Source: Sinotaia quadrata
Lineage: Eukaryota; Mollusca; Gastropoda; Architaenioglossa; Viviparidae
Direction: 5' to 3'
Assembly: GCA_028829895.1 (NCBI GenBank)
Contig: CM054180.1
Coordinates: 120,231,363 to 120,295,362 of the forward strand
DNA length: 64,000 nt
The translations under genes and the position numbers were made by a program. Below the pieces are notes generated by a model, which was given only the letters and a program-made list of their open reading frames with translations, made no database searches and was not told where the DNA came from. This document shows positions 11,276 through 22,149 of the stretch, piece after piece. The first letter of the stretch is position 1. Each line of letters opens with the position of its first letter.

Positions 11276-14200
11276 TCACATGGGTGTGTCTTTCCTGGTT
11301 TCAAGATATTTCTTGAGGTTGGGGTTCGATTCCACCTTGTCCTTAAGTGTCTTCAGTTCTGGGAATTTTGATGCAGCGTCGTAGTTCTTCACTTTGTTCA
11401 GTTGGAACATGATGTCGTACACATAGATGTCGGCAAGTGTGAGCTGTAAAGATTTCAGAAAGGGATGGGAGTTAATTGAGGGGTAAAAGTAAAGATACTG
11501 TTAAATTAAGTTTTAAATTAAATTAAGAGAAGTAAGCGATCATAGAACATTTAAATAAAATATGTTACTTAATTACATTGTGTCAAGTGAGTGTTCAAAA
11601 GACCTGAGTACAAGTCCGGATTTACTAAAAAAAAAAAAAAATGCCAGAGGCAAAAGTACAACGGAGCTGTATTTATAAAACGAGATACAGATATTACAAT
11701 GACTGGTCTGTGTTCACAAAACGAGAGACTGATATTACTATGACTGGTCTGTGTTCACAAAACGAGTGACAGATATTACTATGACTGGTCTGTGTTGACA
11801 AACTGCGTAGGTAAGTACTACAGGTGTGTGCTTATTAAAATATCACAGATAGTTTCACAAGAGAGCTGTGTTTACAAAACATGAGAGACATTTCTATGAC
11901 TGGGGTGTGTTTACAAACAACATGCGATATATTACTAGAACAGGTGTATGTTTATGAACACAGTGAGAGATATCACAATGACAGGTTTATATTTAGACAC
12001 AACGCGAGATGATACACAATGTCAAAGTCAGAGTGAGAAATATTACCAAGATTGGTCTGTGTTTATAAAGAGCGAGAGAGAGAGATGACAGTATGACAGA
12101 TCTATGCTTATAAACAAAGTGAGAAATATTACTAAGACAGGTCCACGACTGCAAACAGAAAGATAGCACTCAGACAGTCTTATAATTACAGAGAGATAGT
12201 ACTCAAGACAGTCCTATAATTACAGAGAGATAGTACTCAAGACAGTCCTATGATTATAAAGAGACAGTACAAAGTTCTATATTTCCAAAAGAAAATAAGA
12301 CATACAAATGAGGCATATCTATGTTTACAAACAATGGACGAGAGAGAAGGTCTATGCTACTAAACAAAGGGAGAAATATCTCAGTGCCAGGTGCATATTT
12401 ACAGAGAGGTCGATGTTTAGTGATTAAAAAGTGATAGATATGGCAATACATGCGTGTGATTAAAAATATGACTATCGCATAATTGTATTAACAAGAACGT
12501 GTTGTGTGATAGGCAGATAGGTGTAGTTTCAGCACACTTTTTACACATCAAAGGACAGAAAACGAAAGCTGCATTTGTTGTCATCGACTAACGCGCTGTC
12601 TGACAGGCAGATAGAAAACGAAAGTTGCTTTGTTGTCATCAAGTAACGAGTTGTCTGACAGGCAGACAGAAAACGAAAGCTGCATTTGTTGTCATCGACT
12701 AACGCGCTGTCTGACAGGCAGATAGAAAACGAAAGTTGCTTTGTTGTCATCAAGTAACGAGTTGTCTGACAGGCAGACAGAAAACGAAAGTTGCTTTGTT
12801 GTCATCAAGTAACGAGTTGTCTGACAGGCAGACAGAAAAAGAAAGCTGCTTTGTTGTCATAAAGTAACTTGTTAAGTGGCAGGCAGACAAATGTATTTGC
12901 AATATTTAGTCTACACAACCAAGGAAAGAAAACGAAAAATGTTTTTGTTGCCATCTCGTAACGTGTTATGTGACAGGCAGATAGATGCAGTTGCATAACA
13001 TTGTTCTTCCATCAAAGGAGAGAAAACGAACGGTGCATTTGTTGTCATCAAGAAACTTGGTATTTATATGTAACTGAAAAATACTGTAAATGACTGACTG
13101 ACTAAATAACTGATTCACTCATTTGCCCTTTTCTGAATTGACTGGATTCACGGAGAGATGTATTGACTGAGGATTTATTGTACTGAGTGAATAATTATTA
13201 TTCAGATTAATAAATGCTTCACAAGCTCTTGTAACGTCTGATCAGTATTTTAATTGCGTTTTGTTTGTACATTCCTCAGGTATAAATGTAGGCTATGACA
13301 AAATTTGTTAATAAGAAGGATATCACATTTTTTAAAATAAGGAAATGTTAGAGAAGAATATGCTTGCTGATTGTCTTGTTTTCGTAAATGCTTAATTTTT
13401 CTACCATTAATAAAATATACCTCTTCTCCCACAAACAGACCGGTGCCACTTTCCTGCAAAAGCCGTTGGAAGAAACCAAAATACTTGGGCAAATCTTCGT
13501 CTTCAAACTTCTTCTCCTGTTCAGCCTGCAAGTCAGTAAAGGGAAGTAACTATCACCTTCTTAGGAGATGCGCAAGTTACTGCAAGCGAGTGCAAGTAAA
13601 AAAAAATAATCTGGTTCGATGCATGACTCATACTGTCAAGCAAATATGTTTTCAAACCCAGCTATCAGTCATGAAAAGTCCATACTCGTACCCATTCTGA
13701 TTTTAAAAAAAACTTTTATCTAATCAGTCAAAAAAAAGTCCCTTAGAAACATGCTTCGACTCGTTCATTACTGCCCGCATTCATTTTACATTCAATGTTT
13801 TCAACATTACTGCCCGCATTCAATTTACATTCAATGTTTTCAACATTACTGCCCGCATTCAATTTACATTCAATGTTTTCAACATTACTGCCCGCATTCA
13901 ATTTACATTCAATGTTTTCAACATTACTGCCCGCATTCATTTTACATTCAATGTTTTCAACATTACTGCCCGCATTCAATTTACATTCAATGTTTTCAAC
14001 ATTACTGCCCGCATTCATTTTACATTCAATGTTTTCAACATTACTGCCCGCATTCAATTTACATTCAATGTTTTCAACTTCAAACTTCACTTTGGTTTAG
14101 CTCCCCGTTCTTGAAATAAGCGAAGGCTGTATGTAAATAGGCGGTAAATAAATAAATAAATCAGTCAGTCAAACTAGGTGGTCCTACTTCATTCTTTCAA

Positions 14201-16016
14201 TTCATGGCATGACATGACATTTAGCCTGCCAGCAATGATAATCATAATTACATTCAGAATTATATTTGTCGAATTTCTAACGCTCATTTTTCAGCGACAA
14301 ATCGAAGGACTGGGGTAATTGATTGAAATCAGGTCACGCTATCGATCGACTGGTTGCAAGGAGTCAATGTGCACGCACATGGGCTGTACTTATAAATATT
14401 TACTGCCCCTTGCAGAAAGCGAACACCGGTAATGTGACGTTATAAATAAGGCAGAAAACCCCTCCCCTCCCGTCTTTAAGCTATGGTCTTCAATTTCGCA
14501 AAACAAACTAGACAATTAACCAATCATCTAATGAGATGTGCTTTAATAAGAAATACTTTTACACAAATTAAAATTCCATTTTTCATATGGATATATGCTA
14601 TGTTCTCCTTAATTATTATTATTTTTTTTAATAGTTAAAGTGTTAGTTTGATTATTAACAGGAAATACATTACTGTAAAAGAAACCTACCTTCTTGATTT
14701 CATCCTTTTCCTGTGCAAATTTAATCCATATCTGGTGGATGTCTCTGACCAACTGCACAACCTCATCGATCCGTAACCCATCGAGATTTGTTTTTCCGTA
14801 CAGACCTGAATAAATGTAGTTAAATTATATAAGTCAGAAAACAGATTTAAATGTGATGATTTCTTAAAACATAGCTTCATCATTATCACCAGTGGCAGAG
14901 TATTTTATTTTCTTATGATGCCTACCCTACCTGTAACACAATGAACTTACCATTACTATTCTTACATTCACGGGTGTGTTTGCTCGTGTGCTATGTGCGT
15001 ACCTTTCCGGTGCGTGGAAATATGTTCACGTGTGTTGTCATGTGGGACGTGTCGTTACAATTTATCTAATTCTCAAATGGAGATTTCGCACAATTGCAAA
15101 GTATTTTTTTAAAAAGTATTATCAGTATACATATTGAGATGTACACACGTTTGTGTACACGAGTACGCATCCAAAATATCGTTCTTATCAGATAACTTTT
15201 ATTATACACACGACATGCATCAAGATTCATTTCATTCTAAATGTAAGCTTCACATCTCTGACAAACAGTTACTATAGAAATGTAATGTCGAAACTCACCA
15301 AATTCACGCGCTAGAAACGTCGCTATGGCAACACTCTGGCCATGTTTCTTGCCATTATACTCCAAATAAGGACCCTGGCCGAATGGTGCATCTTAAATGA
15401 ATAAATAAAATTAAATAATTAAACTAGTTAAGTACAAAAGGGTATAGCCAAACAAACAGACAAATTAAAGTATATATGAATGGATGTGTGAATAGATGGA
15501 TGGAAACGGAGAAAGAACAACGTACATTATGTAAATATGAGTAATTTGTATTAACACAGAAAACTATAGTCAGTTTTCAACCTCAGAAATTAGTTGCCGT
15601 GGTAAGGCTGGGCTTGTTTTAGCAACTGAAAGTTTGAAGGGATAACCTAGCCATGTTGTGGTTCTGCTTAATTCTATGAGAAAGATTTCCAAAGCAAGTG
15701 TATCGGCAGAACATGCCGGTTGAACGCAACCACGTCACTAAGCACTTAAAGTTTTGTCTCCTCACTCACTAACTTCTTCCCTAGATTTGTTTTATCAGAA
15801 TGACTCAGCGATTTTCTTCAAGGAGAAGAAAAAATCAAATGAAGTCGTCTTAACAAACAAATAAAACGGTAATCCATCCTTACCTGGTTTGTACTTCGGC
15901 CAGTCCTCTCCAGACCAACGTACATCTTCATACTCTTTGCCTGCTAGAGCCAGGATTAACCGAGAGACCTCGGCAAACCCTCGTGCATCAAAATAGCAAA
16001 GTTTTATGTTCGCCAT
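11276..16016 (-). CDS. GST-2: sigma-class glutathione S-transferase, complete, 204 aa
   Basis: Minus-strand exons: A 16016-15884 (ATG at 16016), B 15391-15299, C 14805-14690, D 13525-13421, E 11443-11276 (TGA). All splice sites are GT-AG, phases 1-1-0-0. The N-domain has MANIKLCYFD with the catalytic Tyr at residue 8, Trp39 and Lys43 of the glutathione site (EDWPKYKP), the cis-Pro in APFGQGPYLE and QSVAIA. The C-domain has NLDGLRIDEVVQLV and LTLADIYVYD and ends RKDTPM. The length is usual for the family. Residue 14, Arg in canonical sigma GST and haematopoietic prostaglandin D synthase, is Phe here. It is the only cluster member on the minus strand, diverging from GST-3 with 6.1 kb between starts. 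It is probably a soluble dimeric enzyme; the substrate cannot be told. Confidence 0.92.
11665..12300. repeat. Degenerate ~50-bp tandem repeats in GST-2 intron 4
   Basis: Variants of GACTGGTCTGTGTTCACAAA with GAGAGACAGATATTACTATG recur about ten times, becoming looser to the right; the last copies are 35-40-bp TAATTACAGAGAGATAGTAC units. Confidence 0.7.
12540..13055. repeat. ~60-bp tandem repeat, about 8 copies, in GST-2 intron 4
   Basis: The unit contains AGAAAACGAAAGTTGCTTTG and AGTTGTCTGACAGGCAGA. Two alternating variants (CATCGACTAACGCGC and CATCAAGTAACGAGT) show a two-unit higher-order repeat at 12560-12780. Confidence 0.85.
13765..14082. repeat. 39-bp minisatellite, 8 copies, in GST-2 intron 3
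   Basis: Eight units contain CATTACTGCCCGCATTCA and TTACATTCAATGTTTTCA. Units differ at one site (ATTCATTT or ATTCAATT). Since 39 is divisible by three and the unit lacks stops, long ORFs open on both strands (13-residue periods); the position between exons C and D argues against coding. Confidence 0.9.
14806..15298 (-). other. Intron 2 of GST-2
   Basis: No element is seen, only GT-rich imperfect sequence near 14970-15050. Confidence 0.6.
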
Positions 16017-16762
16017 AATGTTGTAAGTTTTGCGGCAAATGTGAAACTGCAAGAGATATCGAATCGCCGATGGAAAAGGTCGCTGAGTTAACCAATGGCG
16101 TTCGCTGGGAAAGTTCGGTGGTAAAGTTTACGTGCACTTTTGAGTATGCGCGTTGACTAAGAACTGAAGCACACGGCTGGTGGTGCAATTATTTTTTTAA
16201 ATTACCGATATGGTAGTCCGAGGATGGATGTAATAGCTTTTATGTCGTTGCGTATTGTGACAGAGGTGTGATGAGAAGAAAGTGGGGCACGTTTGCACTG
16301 ACGTTAATCTCTACTCTTCGTTGGAATCATTTTGGGAACTGAGTTCAGTCAAGAAAGACAACTCGCATATGTGTATGACGTTTATTAAAAGAAAACACTA
16401 CAACATAATAATTATGTATGACATATAGTGACGTGTGTGTGTGAAGGCTTTAGACTTATGCATTTATAAATAATATATTTTGTATTCGACTTGTATTAGA
16501 AATGTGTGGTTGGGGTTTATGAACACAGTCTATGTGATCTGATCTATAGAAATGTGTTTAAACCTGTACAGCACTTGACTGAAGAGGCACGAATGTTTGA
16601 CGTTTATAACTGATAAATGTTCATATCACTGACAGTCAGGATTTAGTATACATTAATCTAAGTTCGTGCGAGATTATACAGTTTGGTTTGAGTTAGGTTA
16701 GCTTTCCTCAACAGCACTGTGTGGAAACTTTGGAATTTGTAAAAGGTGTGTATATTTGCGCG

Positions 16763-16767
<5 letters not shown>
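16017..16767. other. Upstream region of GST-2
   Basis: It must hold the GST-2 promoter, but I see no confident TATA box, initiator or antioxidant-response-like element. Confidence 0.3.

Positions 16768-16832
<65 letters not shown>
16768..16832. repeat. Compound (TG)n-(GA)n microsatellite
   Basis: A TG tract is directly followed by a GA tract. Confidence 0.95.
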
Positions 16833-16835
<3 letters not shown>

Positions 16836-17328
16836 AGAGAGAAAATGAATGAAGTGCAGTGCTGTTTCAAAGCATGCAAGATAATGACGGTGCTAGTCTG
16901 TGGTTAAGGAAACAAGAAAAAAGAAAAAAAAACTCAAAAGCAAGTCTCTGCTATCAGAATTGGCAACAGATCGACAGCCTCACTGACCGGGCTTTCAACA
17001 ATACGTCGTGTGAGTAAACATACCATAGTCACCACACTCAACAATCACATTAGGCTTGCTAAATATTTAGGTCATCGAGATTTGGATGCCATATTTGGGC
17101 ACCAGCAACGAAGGAATTCGTCACTGAACGTAGGACTACAACATGGTTCCAACAAAAATGTACTACAGCTACTCAAGTGAGGAGGGATCAAATCTTTCGA
17201 CTGCAAAATTTTGAATTTCACTTCGGCTACAGATTAAGTGTATTTTTTCTGTAGGCCATTCGATGTTACCGGTACAATTCCGAATTAGCTAGATAGCTAG
17301 GTAGGTTGGTAAGTAAATAGTTAGGTAG

Positions 17329-17331
<3 letters not shown>

Positions 17332-17372
<41 letters not shown>
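17332..17372. repeat. (GA)n microsatellite
   Basis: GA dinucleotides preceded by TAGGTAGG-type tetranucleotide repeats. Confidence 0.9.
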
Positions 17373-17376
<4 letters not shown>

Positions 17377-17605
17377 GGCCAATATCGATTGGTCAAATCA
17401 GTTCCATTGTGTCCAGATTACCGCCATGACAATTAGGGCAAAAACATTGGTATTGGATGTAACAATATGTATATGTGATATGTAATTAAAAATATAAACA
17501 AAACACCAACTTTAAACTTCCCAAAGATAACACTTGTCCATTCTGTATAGTCGATAAATTTATTTTTTCTTCTTCTGAAATTCACCGATATGCTTCACTT
17601 TTATT

Positions 17606-17745
17606 ACAGAGACTGCAGTTATTAATATTACTGTTATTACAGAGATTGCAGTTATTAATATTACTGTTATTACAGAGACTGCAGTTATTAATATTACTGT
17701 TATTACAGAGACTGCAGTTATTAATATCACTGTTACTATCAGTAC
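17606..17745. repeat. 33-bp tandem repeat, about 4 copies
   Basis: Units of TATTACAGAGACTGCAGT plus TATTAATATTACTGT. The 11-residue periodic minus-strand ORF over it is an artefact of the unit length. Confidence 0.9.
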
Positions 17746-18700
17746 AGTATAGACTATAGAGAGAACAGTCATTCCTCTGTTGGCTTCATTATGGGCATAC
17801 GTTACAAATCGGTGTTATTATGACATCCAAATTTGTTATTATGTTTTATTTAATCCTCTATCAATATCTGAACAAAGTTAACAATCGAAAATAAAATTAG
17901 GAAAGTAATGGTGAATTATAACAAGAAACACATTTGTAATACGCTAGAGATGTGAAAATAAACATTATTTTTAATCCTATGATTGATGGTGTGTAAAGTG
18001 GAATTTGCTGGTGCCTATCTCAAATGGACTCTCAATAATTTTAGTTAAGAGTTAACTATTATATTTTTAAATAATTTAGAATTCAAGTAAGGCATTATAA
18101 AGTTGTCTTATTATTATAGGTGTCATTACTCTTAATCTGCTGTTTGTAATTTGCTAATCCCTCCCACACTCCAGTTCGTGAATATTATGGTGAGGTCACA
18201 TGATGTTCTAATTATTAAATCACCATAATCTGGAGTTTTGGATTAGCTCGATCTAGGGAACATATCTTCCAATCATCATTGCATACATTACTAAATGCTA
18301 TGGCTCGTGAGCCCCCCCCCCCCGCCTTTTTGCCTTGCCACTAATTTACATCACACTGAGACAAACAATGATGTGGGGAGACAACATAACATAAAATTTT
18401 GGTTTGGAGACAAATGCAACAGACTTTTACGAGTATTCAACTGAAATGGATATCCAGGCAAGTACAAACGATTTGCAAATTTAATCAAATTTGAATAAAT
18501 TCAAAATACCAATTTAATACAATGAAGAGGCACTTGAAATAAGTCAGCATTTACGAAATAATATTACAAGTGAATATTGGCAAATAGTTCCATGAATAAT
18601 TGTCAACAGTCCCAAAAAGATTCAGACATTGACATGATTTCATCTTTCCAATTAAAAGTGTTCATTTTCAATTTGTTGCTGATTCTCTAATAATTTAATA

Positions 18701-19185
18701 AAATCACTCAAATACAGATATCATTAGTACAGTGAATAAAACATACATCAATACATAACTACAATACATGCCAGGTATGAAATAATAAATAATAATAAAA
18801 TCACTCAAATACAGATATCATTAGTACAGTGAATAAAACATACATCAATACATAACTACAATACATGCCAGGTATGAAATAATAAATAATTATAAAATCA
18901 CTCAAATACAAATATCATTAGTACAGTGAATAAAACATACATCAATACATAACTACAATACATGCCAGGTATGAAATAATAAATAATAATAAAATCACTC
19001 AAATACAGATATCATTAGTACAGTGAATAAAACATACATCAATACATAACTACAATACATGCCAGGTATGAAATAATAAATAATAATAAAATCACTCAAA
19101 TACAGATATCATTAGTACAGTGAATAAAACATACATCAATACATAACTACAATACATGCCAGGTATGATAGTACAATATACAGGA
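18701..19185. repeat. 97-bp tandem repeat, 5 copies
   Basis: Units begin AAATCACTCAAATACAGATA at 18701, 18798, 18895, 18992 and 19089 with an exact 97-bp step and almost no divergence, so the expansion is recent. Confidence 0.95.
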
Positions 19186-19199
19186 CACATGAACACTAC

Positions 19200-19336
19200 A
19201 CTTAACCATATCAACACACTCACTTAAAATACACGTGACAGATTTCTAACCATATCAACACACTCACTTAAAATACACGTAACAGATTTCTAACCATATC
19301 AACACACTCACTTAAAATACATGTAACAGATTTCTA
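19200..19336. repeat. 44-bp tandem repeat, 3 copies
   Basis: TAACCATATCAACACACTCA begins at 19203, 19247 and 19291, directly after the 97-bp array. Confidence 0.9.
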
Positions 19337-19339
19337 GCA

Positions 19340-22149
19340 AGAAAAAAACATTGTATTAATTGCTAATTGCATGAATCGGGATTTTCAATTAAAAAAAAAA
19401 AATATGTCCTTATCAAAACCTACAGGCCAGCAACCGGTTTATACTGAAACCACAATATAATACTGACTAGCAACTTTCATTACAATTGTAACAATATTAC
19501 ATCTTCTTTGATACTACTTTCGTGAAGTGTGAATCTAGCATCTTGTAAGCAAACCCTGTACTCGACTAATGCTACAAATAAGTAACACTACCCACAATAC
19601 ACAGACCCCGACTACTAACAGTATTACATCACTTTTGATACTACTTTTCTGTAGTGTGAATCCATCCTCAAGTAAGTAAATTCTGTACTGATCTAATGTT
19701 ACAAATAAGTAACACTACCCACAATGCACAGACCACGATTACTTACATTACATCTAACGAATTTTCTTAAAGTAAGGTGCTTGAGAATAAAAGTCTGCCG
19801 AGTTATATTCTGAGTTTTGATATGTTGAACGTGTTTTCGTTGTTTAAATTTCTTGAGTATTGTATCATGAAAATCCGGTTCTTTTCAGAGTCACTCCAGC
19901 GTATATAGTTGTATGTAATAGGTTACCACAGACACTAGACACGGTTGATTTGATACCTGTCAGTCTTTGTGCCCATAGGCCAAGGGTCTGTAGTTCCACT
20001 ACAGTACGCCTTCGGTACGCCGTTCCATCGGGGTTTGTGCTCGAAGTGCAATATTTTTTTTAATGTTGTGGCCTTCTGTGACTAACCTAGTTGATCATGG
20101 GTTGAGAGCGCGCAGAAATTTTGTTTGTAGCCGGTATGGTGTCTTTGAGTTTGTAGGTATTTTTCTTAGTAGAGGTGAATTTGTTGTAGAAGAGTTATCG
20201 CCATCGGTAGTCAGCCTGACCTTCTGTGTTTCGCGTTTGAAGTTTCTTGATTCCTATTTTGTTTGTATGTGTGTACCCTTCCCTGGCGCGTCATTAGCGT
20301 CGGTAAACCTTACAGCATGGAAGGTCAAGTGTCAAGTGTCAAGTGTCTGTGCAGGAATATGAAAGCAAGACTTTTAAACATTTACTTACATTGTTCTTCA
20401 AGTAAATAATTTTTTAAAAATATAAATAATTGTTAATTTTTATTTGATCATTGTCACGTTTTAGCTAGCAACAATAATTACGGTAATTGCATTGTATTAA
20501 GGAACTTGATTTCCTAAAAGTGATAACCGAGGCCGTTCATGCACAACAGAACATTAAATCTAGTCATATCGAGTGCATCATAATTTTATATGTCAAATTA
20601 AAAAGAAGTAATTTATTTTAATTTAGAAAACCTCAGTATATATAAATATGCCTCTTATGTTACTGAATCAAGTCTGTTTCTAATTATCGCCTAATAAAAT
20701 GGCCGCGTAATTGTCATTTGCTTGCCTATCATAGCAACAGAAGTGCATATAGCGATTGAGTCGTGACGTAGGTGGGATTTCCATGAATGGAAGGTCGTGC
20801 GTTCAAAAAGCGCAAACGCCGCGTAACGTTAGCACTATAGCAGCGAACGTTAGCTCTAGCTGTTGAACGCTCGGTTGTACGGCAAACGTTTCAAGATGGC
20901 GGAAGATATATTCAAGGCAATGCTAATTTTTGATGAGTTGACCTAGGATTTCAGTTCAATTAATCACACTGTGGTTTATATATATATATATATACTTGAA
21001 CAATATTTGTAGTAATATTTGTGCAGGCAATTTCCCAATAATATATTTGTCACCATACTCTTTATGGTTAGATGCATTTTTCAACCTTGTAATGCAAGAA
21101 CTATTAGTATTGTACTAATTAGTACAGTTAGTTAATGTATTGTAATTACACTGCAATAATATTTGTATCAGTTTATTATAACATATTAATTATATTCGTC
21201 TATTATTATTAAAACAAACATCAACTGGGTTTATTAATAATACAAATATATACTATATCTGTTGGCTGCGTGTATTATAGTTTATATATATATATATATA
21301 TAGGTCTGTACTATATTAATATAACCTTAGTGTATAATAGCAAATTACTATTACTCTGAAATTCTAAACTTAGTGTAAATTATATTTAACAAAAAAAACC
21401 TAGCTAAAATTATAATAATTAACATAATTATAATAATTAGTCTATTATAATAACTGTAGTAATAAATTATTATTTCAACTAGATTTATTAATGGATATTT
21501 AACATACATATATATAACATATATATGTTGATTACATATAGTTTTATACAGATCTGTACCAGGAGAGGGGTTGCAGCCAGTACATTGTTCCGGGGCCCAA
21601 GGGAAAATTAAAAAAAAAATGCAAATCTAAAGTTTTAAAATGAAAAACAATATTGGATATACATACTTTATACTTTGTGCGTATAGAAAAACCGCATTGC
21701 AGCCTTGTTTGACATAATCTATGAAAAAAATACATGTTTGTTGAGCTTTGTATAAGGGCCCAGACACCTTCTTTGGACCGGGGCCTTTCTGACTTTCTCT
21801 CGGCGGTCCTGACTATATTTATATGATCTTAATATGTAATAGTAAGTTATTACTTTGAAATTCTAAAGATCATATTCATGCTCAGCATTAAACAAAACAC
21901 CATATGCAAACTTAAAACAAGCCAAGAAAGACGCCATTTTGTGTTGCGCGGTGAACTAGTGCGAGCCGTTTGCAAACGTCACAAAGCGTTATCAGGAAAC
22001 GGGTCATTCAATTACGAAACTGTAGCTGTATTGAACGCAAAGCAAACTACTTAAACACTGCGCCGATCACGTGACTTGAGGCGTTACAATCCTGGCGCCA
22101 AAAAACACAAGGTCAATCACTGCATCGCGGATATACAAAACTGCTAAAC
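19340..22149. other. Intergenic region upstream of GST-3
   Basis: A more CpG-containing stretch at about 20740-20920 ends in CAAGATGGCGGAAGATATAT, whose ATG opens only a short frame. A strongly AT-rich block at about 20940-21560 has (TA)n near 20976-20994 and 21283-21302. The last ~250 bp before the GST-3 ATG are again less AT-rich and contain CACGTGA and GGCGCC; they are the likely promoter, though no core element is certain. Confidence 0.35.

Noticed and set aside
13743..14119. Long ORFs on both strands of the 39-bp array
   Set aside because: They follow from a stop-free unit divisible by three and lie inside GST-2 intron 3.
18701..19185. Regular 97-bp spacing as a CRISPR-like array
   Set aside because: Whole units are identical with no unique spacers, in a eukaryotic context.
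20894..20944. ATGGCGGAAGATATATTC as a possible first exon
   Set aside because: The frame is only about 16 codons, with no donor matching a downstream exon. Kept as part of the intergenic description.
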